29,436 nucleotides of DNA from a virus, in the IMG/VR virus record IMGVR_UViG_3300031857_000997, positions 1 through 29,436 of that record. One strand, 5' to 3'. Positions within the stretch are counted from its first letter, which is position 1. Every line of letters starts with the position of its first letter. The translations under genes and the position numbers were made by a program. Positions 12,678 to 19,127 of this stretch are shown piece after piece. The notes below the pieces were generated by a model. That model made no database searches, was not told the DNA's origin, and worked only from the letters and a program-made list of their open reading frames with translations.

Positions 12678-13249
12678 TAGCGTACCCCGTATAATGTAAA
12701 TTGAGTGTGTTGTTGCAGAGTAGAACTTGTATTAGAGTACAAGGATATTGTATTGATTGCCGTAGACGCGTTCATCCACAATCCAGAGTTAAATCCAATA
12801 GAACCACTACCGTTTGCATCTGTTCCACCAAGACCTCTAAAAGTCTTATTTTTATTTATAGAACTGTAATCTAAAATGTCAATCACAAATCCACCAAATT
12901 TTGAAAATGTTACCTGGGTTCCTATATAATCCCAGAAAGTCATATTGGTAGTTGATGCTGTTGCACTAGCAGCAGCGGTAGATCCGTTACCAGTTAGTAC
13001 GTGCCAAGCATAGTTTGACCCAGTATCCCCATTAACTTGAATACCTAAATCATCCTTAACAAATGTTCCACGATTAGATTGAGCTATTCCTCGCACCTGA
13101 AGGTGCTTATACCCAGTTGGAATAGCAGCAAAGGTAATGCTCGCCACTCCACCTGATGGGACTGTAACGGTACTCAAAGCATCATAGGCACCTTGTGGCT
13201 GCCATAGATTGGCAGACATTGCTGAAGCCATAATTCCTAGAATTGGCAT
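12677..13249 (-). CDS. Fibre paralogue lacking the glycine-rich tip
   Basis: 190 residues from the ATG at 13249, which overlaps the preceding stop (TAATG); an upstream in-frame ATG would sit deep inside that gene. It starts MPILGIMASAMSANLW, then QGAYDALSTVTVPSGG and a beta-rich domain with TGYKHLQVRGIAQSN, GIQVNGDTGSNYAWH and a final TLYGVR that corresponds to FSLYGVA/FSLYGIA in paralogues 1 and 2. It is therefore the same domain without the glycine-rich extension. It may form a shared fibre shaft or base, or an alternative short fibre. Proteins starting like this are frequent in aquatic actinobacterial phages. Confidence 0.72.
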   Translation of the reverse strand: MPILGIMASAMSANLWQPQGAYDALSTVTVPSGGVASITFAAIPTGYKHLQVRGIAQSNRGTFVKDDLGIQVNGDTGSNYAWHVLTGNGSTAAASATASTTNMTFWDYIGTQVTFSKFGGFVIDILDYSSINKNKTFRGLGGTDANGSGSIGFNSGLWMNASTAINTISLYSNTSSTLQQHTQFTLYGVR

Positions 13250-14094
13250 TAAACGATATCTCCAATCAAGGTCCAAGTATCGGTTGCCACCTTCACCAGC
13301 GTAGCTGCAGACCACTGTACACGCAGTTTGGTGCCAGTACCGTTTACAGTAACGCCAGTGTCACCGGCAACTGTTACCTGTCCTGCACCTATTGCTTGAA
13401 TATTGATCTGTGCTCCAACTGCATAGGCAACCGAAGCATTAGTTGGTACTGTCAGTGTAATAGGTGAAGCATTAGACAGAGTTACCAACTTGCCATTGTC
13501 TGCAAGGACTGGAGTGTAAGTAGTTCCAGTCTGTGCATTAAGGGCAAGGTTGATAATTGATGTGCCGATAGTGGCACCGTTAATTGTCGGGCTAGTTAAA
13601 GTTTTGTTAGTAAGAGTATCTGTGGTTGCCTTACCTACCAAGGTATCGGTTGCAGCAGGTAGCGTAAGGGTTGTAGTACCAGCTACTGCAGTTGCCTGTA
13701 CTGTGGTAGTTCCAGAAGTTGATCCGCTAAATCCAAAGGATGCTACAGGTGAGGCATTGTTACGAAAGAAGATCAAGTCAGATGAGGTAAGTACGTGCTT
13801 GACAGATGCTCCAGCAGTATGTGATAGACCAGATACTCCAGCAGTTCCTGTGCCAGCCTGTCCTCGACTGATTGTTAGTGTGTCACCAGATACCTGCGTG
13901 ACGAAGACAATCTCTTCGTTGACCGTATCTGCATCTAGTGCAACGGTGAAGATGTCTACGTTACCACCGGCTAAGGTAATACCACCCATTAGGGCTGTAG
14001 CGGTACCCGTTGCCACTGTCATAGTAGTAGCAGTTGTGTTGATGCTACCAGCCAGCGTTGTCTCAACGCTAATAGAAGAATACTGTCTAGTCAT
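13249..14094 (-). CDS. Tail fibre protein with C-terminal beta module
   Basis: 281 residues, rich in T, A, V and G. N-terminal part: LAGSINTTATTMTVATGTA and EEIVFVTQVSGDTLTISRGQ, a pattern common at the base of phage fibres. The middle carries TDTLTNKTLTSPTING, a phrase typical of fibres. The last 95 residues (QTGTTYTPVLADNGKLVTL to TWTLIGDIV) form a module repeated at the end of the collagen-like protein at 16071-17081. It probably forms a trimeric fibre shaft with a knob-like end. Confidence 0.72.
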   Translation of the reverse strand: MTRQYSSISVETTLAGSINTTATTMTVATGTATALMGGITLAGGNVDIFTVALDADTVNEEIVFVTQVSGDTLTISRGQAGTGTAGVSGLSHTAGASVKHVLTSSDLIFFRNNASPVASFGFSGSTSGTTTVQATAVAGTTTLTLPAATDTLVGKATTDTLTNKTLTSPTINGATIGTSIINLALNAQTGTTYTPVLADNGKLVTLSNASPITLTVPTNASVAYAVGAQINIQAIGAGQVTVAGDTGVTVNGTGTKLRVQWSAATLVKVATDTWTLIGDIV

Positions 14095-14103
14095 TTATCT
14101 GCC

Positions 14104-15000
14104 TTACTTTGTATAGTGGATACGGATAGGGAACTTATCTTGAAGTTTAAGTGCTTCGTCATTGAGTCTTTGTTGGAACAGAGCGTAGATATAACGAGAT
14201 GAAGCAACGCCTGCTGTGCTTGGAATCTTTGTATCGTTAAGATCAGCCTCTGCTGAACTCAGGTTGATACGACCAGCATCTACATATGAGAGCAACTTGT
14301 AGCAGGCTCCGAGGATTACTACCTCAACTGATGAACTAGGTAGCCCTGTTACATCTGCATAATCGTCTGTGTTGTTATCTAAAGTATTAGGAGTGGTTGT
14401 GTAGTACACCTGTACTGTTCGTCCAGGTTGGATGTTCTCGTAGATATTTACTGTGTTTGTTGTATTAAATGTTGCAATGTTTGCCATTGGGTCTGCACGC
14501 CAACGGTTGATAGGTAGCCATTCAAGGCTAGAACCTGTTGTCTGCCAAGACATATAAAGGATTGATTCAACATCATCTGGCAGGGTATATGTTGTCTGGC
14601 TTGCATTAAAGGTAAAGGTAGTTGAGGCAACTGACCAGAGTTTAGGATAGAGGCTATTGATTACATCGTTGATAGCCTTCTTAATCATTGATCGTGGAAA
14701 GGTTGGGCTAAGAGTTACTTGAGCATATTGTGCGTGAGGTGAGGCTGGTGTGTTCTGGTAGCCTCGGCCAAATCCTGGAGCTGCATTAAGTGTGCTGCTT
14801 GCTTGGCTAAAGTTATCAATCCAGATCAATTCATCATCAATTTCAATGATGCCTTTGGCTAGGTTAGAACTTGAGCCGATAGTTATAGCAGTAGCAGTAG
14901 ATGATATAGCACTATTGAGATAGGTTATTCTATCTTGGCGCAGGGTATAACCTGCTAAAGATGAGCGAACCTCATCTATCATATCGCTAAGTGTTGGCAT
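14104..15000 (-). CDS. Virion structural protein, possible neck/adaptor or tail component
   Basis: 298 residues. It starts PTLSDMIDEVRSSLAGYTL, has a strand-rich insertion (STATAITIGSSSNLAKGIIE, then IDDELIWID), then helices and sheets (RSMIKKAINDVINSLYPKLW, TTYTLPDDVESILYMSW) and ends in a helical region (RYIYALFQQRLNDEALKLQD). The helical start and end around a beta insertion resemble phage proteins annotated as neck, adaptor or minor tail components. The start overlaps the glycosyltransferase stop by one base (TAATG). Virion role is inferred from the operon; the exact family is not recognised. Confidence 0.6.
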   Translation of the reverse strand: MPTLSDMIDEVRSSLAGYTLRQDRITYLNSAISSTATAITIGSSSNLAKGIIEIDDELIWIDNFSQASSTLNAAPGFGRGYQNTPASPHAQYAQVTLSPTFPRSMIKKAINDVINSLYPKLWSVASTTFTFNASQTTYTLPDDVESILYMSWQTTGSSLEWLPINRWRADPMANIATFNTTNTVNIYENIQPGRTVQVYYTTTPNTLDNNTDDYADVTGLPSSSVEVVILGACYKLLSYVDAGRINLSSAEADLNDTKIPSTAGVASSRYIYALFQQRLNDEALKLQDKFPIRIHYTK

Positions 15001-16061
15001 TATTTCCTCTCATACCAGCCATCTCCCCATAGAGTCAGCAGTCTTGCAAAGTATTGCTCGTATTGTGGTGCAATAGCATCTAATGAATACAACGCTACTG
15101 CTCTCTTATGTATTGCTACTGGGTCTAAGTCCTTGACCCATTCTGTTGCTACTGCAAACTCCATTGCATTTCTGCAACGGTATCCAGTTATTCCATTGGG
15201 GTTAGTCTCTGTAAAAGCACCCCAGTCTGTAGTAATGGTTGGAGTTCCGCAGGCTTGCGCCTCGATCACCACATTACCGAAAGGTTCTATGTAAAGCGTT
15301 GGAGCAAATAGGGCAATAGCACCGCCCATTAACTTTGCTCGTTCTTCCGGACCAACAGGTCCTACCCATTCACCATATTCAATCTTTGGGTTATTACCTG
15401 GGCCTGCCATAATCAACTTAACGCCTAGTTCTTTACAGACGTGTTGTGCTACAACTAAACCTTTACGATCTACCATACGTCCTACGTAGAGGTAGTAATC
15501 TTCCTTCTTCTCCTGTAGCGGGAACATCTCTGGTTCTAAGTAACCAGGTATTACCGCATCATAGAAGTTGCCATCTACCATAGTAGGGTTCTTGAAAGCA
15601 GCATAGATGCTGTGCATCCAAGCGTAAGACTCAAAGACCTTGTACTGGCTAAATACTCCACCGTAACCAACACCAAACTCTACGCTCATATAGTCTGGGT
15701 AAGCATCTGCAATAGGCTTCTGTGAATAGCCACCGATAAGACAGATAAAGTCTTTCTTCTGCAGGCGCTTGCCTAGCTGAATGATGGCGTTACTGTTAAA
15801 GATCTGCCAATGCGGTAGCGCATTATCAAAGGCAGCTTCTGTGTAGTGCTTACCATCGAGTGCTTCATCTTGCTGTTCTTTAGTGATGCAGGTGATTAAC
15901 TCATCAACTGGCGCTTCATTATCTTCACCAGCATAGAGATAGACCGTATGGCCTAGGTTCTTCATCATTATACAAAAGCGCCTTACCTTTTCAGTATAAG
16001 CGCAGTTGACGTAATCTTTAGTTGTTTGTGTATGTGGCAGGCTTATGACGTGGAATCTCAT
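15000..16061 (-). CDS. GT-B glycosyltransferase (GT4-like)
   Basis: 353 residues. The C-terminal nucleotide-sugar domain is clear: YYLYVGRMVDRKGL at about 189-202, LGVKLIMAGPG, then EPFGNVVIEAQACGTP with the EX7E pair (E259, E267), as in GT4-family retaining enzymes. The N-terminal acceptor domain starts MRFHVISLPHTQTTKD. No membrane segment is seen. It lies among fibre genes, immediately after the collagen-like protein, so its acceptor may be a virion fibre; modifying host surface glycans or DNA is possible but less favoured by position. No Shine-Dalgarno precedes the ATG, but a TATAAT lies 8 bases upstream. Confidence 0.85.
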   Translation of the reverse strand: MRFHVISLPHTQTTKDYVNCAYTEKVRRFCIMMKNLGHTVYLYAGEDNEAPVDELITCITKEQQDEALDGKHYTEAAFDNALPHWQIFNSNAIIQLGKRLQKKDFICLIGGYSQKPIADAYPDYMSVEFGVGYGGVFSQYKVFESYAWMHSIYAAFKNPTMVDGNFYDAVIPGYLEPEMFPLQEKKEDYYLYVGRMVDRKGLVVAQHVCKELGVKLIMAGPGNNPKIEYGEWVGPVGPEERAKLMGGAIALFAPTLYIEPFGNVVIEAQACGTPTITTDWGAFTETNPNGITGYRCRNAMEFAVATEWVKDLDPVAIHKRAVALYSLDAIAPQYEQYFARLLTLWGDGWYERK

Positions 16062-16069
16062 AGTGCGAG

Positions 16070-16075
16070 ATTATA
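16070..16075 (-). promoter_or_regulatory. Candidate leaderless promoter before the glycosyltransferase
   Basis: A perfect TATAAT on the minus strand spans 16075-16070 at the very end of the collagen-like gene; 8 bases separate it from the ATG at 16061. This spacing would start the transcript at or next to the ATG. A convincing -35 is not seen, so chance is possible. Confidence 0.4.
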
Positions 16076-17081
16076 CTATGTCTCCGACGATCAAGAAGGT
16101 GTTGCTCGCCGTACAGATCACCGTGGCGGCAGACTTATTAGTTCTCAACTTGGGAGCAGTTGTTGTGGCACCAGTTGAAAGGATAGTAACTCCAGCACCT
16201 TGAGCAAAGGTCACTTGACCTGCTCCGTATTGGACTATGTGGATCTGGTCATTAGCACTAAAGACTGATGGTGGCACTGTAAGGGTAATAGCAGCAGCGT
16301 TATTAAGAGTAACGATATCGCTGAGATCGCCAATAACAAGTGTGTAAGAAGTACCAGTCTGGGTATTAAACCCTGCGATGTTACCAACACCAGTAGCGCC
16401 AGTTGGTCCGGTAGGACCAGTTAAACCTGTTGGTCCTGTAGGACCTGTAGCACCAGCAGGTCCAGTAGCACCTGTTAATCCCGTAGGTCCAGTAGGGCCG
16501 ATGTCACCCGTAGCACCGATAGGGCCTGTAACACCAGTAAGACCAATAGGTCCCATATCTCCTGTAACACCTTGTGGCCCTGTGGCTCCTGTAGGCCCTG
16601 TAGCACCTGCTGGACCAGTAGCACCTGTCACACCTGTTGTACCAGTAGCTCCATCTGGACCAGTAGCACCTGTGGCTCCTGCTGGTCCTGTGGCTCCTGT
16701 AGGACCTGGAACAACGCTGTCAGCACCCGTAGGACCTGTAGGTCCTGTGGCTCCTGTAGCCCCTGCAGGCCCTGTAGCGCCCGTAGGACCGGCAACTGTG
16801 CTATCAGCACCAGTTGGGCCAGTAGCACCTGTAACGCCCGTAGGACCGGTTGCACCAGTAGCACCTACGCCTGTAGGTCCAGTATCACCAGTAGCACCTG
16901 TTGGGCCTGTGGCACCTGTTACACCAGTTGCACCAGTTGCTCCTGTGGGGCCAGTTGCACCGACAGGACCACTAGGACCAGTTGGACCTGTGGCTCCACC
17001 GATACCTTGAGGACCTTGCTGTGCTGAGAATACTAAGGATTGGTTCGGGGTAATAGATTCAATAACTACATAAGTGGTCAT
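16071..17081 (-). CDS. Collagen-like tail fibre protein
   Basis: 336 residues. After a 22-residue N-terminal strand segment ([16 protein letters not shown]), residues 23-233 are Gly-X-Y triplets, mostly [14 protein letters not shown] and GPAGATG, the form of bacterial and phage collagen-like trimers in which threonine often replaces hydroxyproline. Residues 234-336 form a beta module ([13 protein letters not shown] to TFLIVGDIV) homologous by eye to the end of the fibre at 13249-14094. It likely makes a stiff triple-helical shaft with a C-terminal trimerisation or contact module. Threonines in such repeats are often glycosylated, and a glycosyltransferase gene follows directly. Its start overlaps the previous gene (ATGA). 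Confidence 0.88.
   Translation of the reverse strand: MTTYVVIESITPNQSLVFSAQQGPQGIGGATGPTGPSGPVGATGPTGATGATGVTGATGPTGATGDTGPTGVGATGATGPTGVTGATGPTGADSTVAGPTGATGPAGATGATGPTGPTGADSVVPGPTGATGPAGATGATGPDGATGTTGVTGATGPAGATGPTGATGPQGVTGDMGPIGLTGVTGPIGATGDIGPTGPTGLTGATGPAGATGPTGPTGLTGPTGPTGATGVGNIAGFNTQTGTSYTLVIGDLSDIVTLNNAAAITLTVPPSVFSANDQIHIVQYGAGQVTFAQGAGVTILSTGATTTAPKLRTNKSAATVICTASNTFLIVGDIV
16383..17015 (-). repeat. Collagen-type triplet repeat tract
   Basis: About 211 codons of GGN-NNN-NNN periodicity (9-base unit), seen on the plus strand as repeated CCTGTAGGACC and CCAGTAGCACC variants. It can change copy number by slippage. The plus strand gives an open frame of GPV-type triplets over the same tract, which is a by-product of the periodicity. 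Confidence 0.85.
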
Positions 17082-17419
17082 AGCGTTACAGCCCCCGTTA
17101 CGATAAATAAACCTTCAAGATATCTAGTGATAGTAGATCCGCTATCTAGTACTAAGTCATATGAATAGCGACCAGGAACGATTGGCTCTGTAAGAGCTGC
17201 AGACAGGGTCACAGTCACAGTGCCAGTAGCACCAGTAATTACCATACGACCATTGGTTGTAGTGGCAGTGATGGTGGTAGTAGTTGACCCAACGAATGGG
17301 CGCACTGTCATAGTTCCGGTGTAACCAGTAAGGTTGATCGGAACAGCATCGTTGTTGATCGAGAACTGAAAATTAAATGTTGTTGCTTGTTCGCAGATTA
17401 GATTAAATTTAGCACTCAC
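17078..17419 (-). CDS. Phage fibre-base / Ig-like structural protein
   Basis: 113 residues. The order [45 protein letters not shown] and [14 protein letters not shown], then [13 protein letters not shown] matches a widespread phage protein type resembling the N-terminal domain of baseplate/BppU-like fibre-attachment proteins. Starts with GTG at 17419 in a GTGA overlap with the previous gene and overlaps the collagen-like gene by 4 bases. It may link the collagen-like shaft to the virion. Confidence 0.65.
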   Translation of the reverse strand: MSAKFNLICEQATTFNFQFSINNDAVPINLTGYTGTMTVRPFVGSTTTTITATTTNGRMVITGATGTVTVTLSAALTEPIVPGRYSYDLVLDSGSTITRYLEGLFIVTGAVTL

Positions 17420-17700
17420 GTAGAGACTCCTCTGAGAGCTTGCGCTGCAGGTAGTTGAAAAGTACCAGCGATAAGGTTACATACGCCGCTATAGTCAAGG
17501 CGGTTAGCGCTAGTCGTCCCCGCAATCGCATTTAATACTCCTACTGTGTCTGTTAAGTTTGTTGATACTGAACGTTGGACAGCCCACTGGCGAGCAGCAA
17601 GTGCCTCATCTACCATCTCACCTGGTGTTCGATAGGTGCCACCATTAGCAAGACGATTGAGTTCGTCTAATAGCGTTGTACCGTATTCTCCTAGTGCCAC
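17416..17700 (-). CDS. Small structural-region protein (94 aa)
   Basis: 94 residues from a GTG at 17700 with GAGGAG six bases upstream. It starts ALGEYGTTLLDELNRLANGG, then GEMVDEALAARQWAVQRSVS, LTDTVGVLNAIAGT and YSGVCNLIAGTF, helical throughout. It lies between the basic small proteins and the fibre-base gene and overlaps the latter by 4 bases. No family is recognised; a small virion or assembly protein is likely. Confidence 0.65.
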   Translation of the reverse strand: MALGEYGTTLLDELNRLANGGTYRTPGEMVDEALAARQWAVQRSVSTNLTDTVGVLNAIAGTTSANRLDYSGVCNLIAGTFQLPAAQALRGVST

Positions 17701-17711
17701 CTATATCTCCT

Positions 17712-17873
17712 CTACTTCTTCTTGCGGGCTGCTGCTGCGTTATCAACCAGGTTTGGATATGGTCGTCCTGCTGCCTTAGCTCGTGCTTTCGCTGCTGCCT
17801 TTTGTGCAGGCGTTAGCGCTTTTGATGTCTTCTTAGGATTCTTTGTATCCCAAAATGCTACTTTCTTTTTCAT
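17712..17873 (-). CDS. Very basic small protein (53 aa)
   Basis: The product starts MKKKVAFWDTKNPKKTSKAL, continues with TPAQKAAAKARAKAAGRPYP and ends ARKKK. About a third of the residues are lysine or arginine, with an alanine/lysine helix like histone H1 or HU tails. Its ATG overlaps the stop of the gene above (ATGA). It may bind DNA inside the capsid or aid assembly; this is inferred from charge only. Confidence 0.65.
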   Translation of the reverse strand: MKKKVAFWDTKNPKKTSKALTPAQKAAAKARAKAAGRPYPNLVDNAAAARKKK

Positions 17874-18148
17874 TTGCAACTACAATCCCAAGCACGAAGT
17901 GACTTGTTAATTCTTGAGTTCGGATCTCTAGCTGTCTTGCTAGAAGTATTCTTTGCCTTCATTCCACACATACGACCACAGAAAGACTTGCGCCGTCCTG
18001 CAGACTTAGGTGACTTGGCAGCCTCAGCCTTTTTGACTGGAGGCTTAAGGTTCATCCCCTGCGCTTTGGCAGAGGCACGACCCTTTGCGTTAAGGCCACC
18101 CTTTGGGTTCTTGCCTTCTGCTCTTTGCCACGCTGGAGACTTAGCCAT
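17870..18148 (-). CDS. DUF6321-like basic protein
   Basis: 92 residues starting MAKSPAWQRAEGKNPKGGLN, then AKGRASAKAQGMNLKPPV and RRKSFCGRMCGMKAK, the order seen in DUF6321 proteins (AWQR.GKNP.GGLN.KGR...LK.PV...R..FC.RM.GM). These occur in aquatic phages near structural genes, with unknown function. It ends DCSC with extra cysteines and overlaps the next gene by 4 bases. Highly basic, so nucleic-acid contact is plausible. Confidence 0.75.
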   Translation of the reverse strand: MAKSPAWQRAEGKNPKGGLNAKGRASAKAQGMNLKPPVKKAEAAKSPKSAGRRKSFCGRMCGMKAKNTSSKTARDPNSRINKSLRAWDCSCK

Positions 18149-18322
18149 TTACTTTGTCTTACCCATTCTCTTCTTAGACATCTTTGCTTGTGATAGTGCA
18201 ATAGCAACTGCTTGCTTCTTGCCCTTAACTACTGGCCCTCTACTAGACCCAGAGTTTAGAGTTCCAGCTTTGAACTCTTTCATAACCTTGGCAATCTTGG
18301 CTTTCTTAGCTGCCTTATTCAT
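18149..18322 (-). CDS. DUF6496-like basic protein (57 aa)
   Basis: The product starts MNKAAKKAKIAKVMKEFKAG and continues TLNSGSSRGPVVKGKKQAVA, then IALSQAKMSKK. KVMKEFKAGTLNSGS followed by K(K/R)QA(V/I)AIALS is the DUF6496 pattern, seen in phages and bacteria without an assigned function. The ATG overlaps the previous stop (TAATG) and the next gene starts immediately after the stop (TAAATG). Confidence 0.75.
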   Translation of the reverse strand: MNKAAKKAKIAKVMKEFKAGTLNSGSSRGPVVKGKKQAVAIALSQAKMSKKRMGKTK

Positions 18323-18465
18323 TACTTGGCAGCCTTGCCCATTGCACCTGTCTGGATTGATTCGTAGGTGCAGTACTTCATAGCACTTTCGTATTGCTTG
18401 TCAGGTGTTGGGTACTTTGTGATGTACTCGTCTGATTCCATTTCCATCTTTGCGTAGTTTTCCAT
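18322..18465 (-). CDS. Small hypothetical protein (47 aa)
   Basis: The product starts MENYAKMEMESDEYITKYPT and contains KQYESAMKYCTYESIQTG. A GGAG five bases before the ATG and a TAATG overlap with the next gene support translation. It is not basic, unlike its neighbours. No family is recognised. Confidence 0.6.
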   Translation of the reverse strand: MENYAKMEMESDEYITKYPTPDKQYESAMKYCTYESIQTGAMGKAAK

Positions 18466-18474
18466 TGTTACTCC

Positions 18475-18741
18475 TTAGTTTTTGAAGGTCATTGCGATTC
18501 CATCGAAAGCCTTACCAGCCTCGTTGGAAAGTTTAACTGCTGCATCTATATCTTTAGACTTAGTAGAACGTGGTTCTATTCCTTGACGTGTTGCATCATA
18601 ATAAGACTGTAGTTCTTTATCGTGCTGCTTAGCGGTAGGAATACCGTTGCCACGCAAAGAGACTTCATTAACTTGTAAGCCTAGAACCTTGCACCCAAAG
18701 CAGGTTGCTACTGGTTCAGGATGATCTTCCCAATGCTTCAT
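18475..18741 (-). CDS. Hypothetical protein with Cys pair (88 aa)
   Basis: 88 residues starting MKHWEDHPEPVATCFGCKVL, with the CFGCK pair and several histidines (HWEDH, KQHDK) that could bind a metal; the middle is polar and helical (QHDKELQSYYDATRQ). Start overlaps the preceding gene by 4 bases (ATGA). Similar short proteins with a WEDHPE...CFGCK opening are found in structural regions of actinobacterial phages, without known function. Confidence 0.6.
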   Translation of the reverse strand: MKHWEDHPEPVATCFGCKVLGLQVNEVSLRGNGIPTAKQHDKELQSYYDATRQGIEPRSTKSKDIDAAVKLSNEAGKAFDGIAMTFKN

Positions 18742-19064
18742 ACTATCGGTGTCACATAATCGCCGTAGCCGGCGTTGATAAGAACCTGTGCTTGTCCGTC
18801 ACTGATCTCGTACTCGTGTCCACCAAGGAAGTAATAACTAGCTGCTGCTAGATCATCTTGGCTAGGAGTTAGTGTCAGAGTTACTGTGGTGCCGTTGACA
18901 ATCATTGTCTGACCACGTGCCACATCTGTCAGGCTGATTGGGATAGCACCGTCAATAGTTCCACCGTTAAACCGGCGACCAGCAAGACGTGAGTATGGAG
19001 TGAACTCAGTTGCACCTGCGCCCCAAGTTTGCCATTGGTAGGGTGTTACTAGCGTGTATGCCAT
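18738..19064 (-). CDS. Virion-associated beta-rich protein (108 aa)
   Basis: 108 residues, strand-rich: AYTLVTPYQWQTWGAGATEF, GRRFNGGTIDGAIPISL, GQTMIVNGTTVTLTLTPSQ, then GGHEYEISDGQAQVLINAGY. AAAGG lies six bases before the ATG. It is the first gene after the major capsid gene and could be a decoration or head-completion protein; this is inferred from location and fold texture. No family is recognised. Confidence 0.55.
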   Translation of the reverse strand: MAYTLVTPYQWQTWGAGATEFTPYSRLAGRRFNGGTIDGAIPISLTDVARGQTMIVNGTTVTLTLTPSQDDLAAASYYFLGGHEYEISDGQAQVLINAGYGDYVTPIV

Positions 19065-19085
19065 ATCTAACCTTTCCTAAGTGAC

Positions 19086-19109
19086 AGAGGTGGGTTTGAC
19101 CCCACCCCT
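19086..19109 (-). promoter_or_regulatory. Hairpin after the capsid gene
   Basis: On the minus strand AGGGGTGGG pairs with CCCACCTCT (9 bp with one G-U) around a 6-base loop, 18 bases past the capsid stop. No T-run follows, so it is not a classic terminator; it may protect the capsid mRNA 3' end or partially reduce read-through. Confidence 0.45.
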
Positions 19110-19127
19110 GCCGTTGCACTAGCGGAA

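Noticed and set aside
13550-14116. 188-codon plus-strand open frame
   Set aside because: Antisense to a clear tail fibre gene with phage-typical motifs; hydrophobic V/A/P-rich composition is what reverse-reading of T/A/G-rich codons gives.
16378-17010. Long plus-strand open frame of GPV/GPA triplets
   Set aside because: It is the antisense image of the collagen-like Gly-X-Y tract; the 9-base periodicity keeps other frames open. There is no ribosome site, and the minus-strand gene is coupled to its neighbours.
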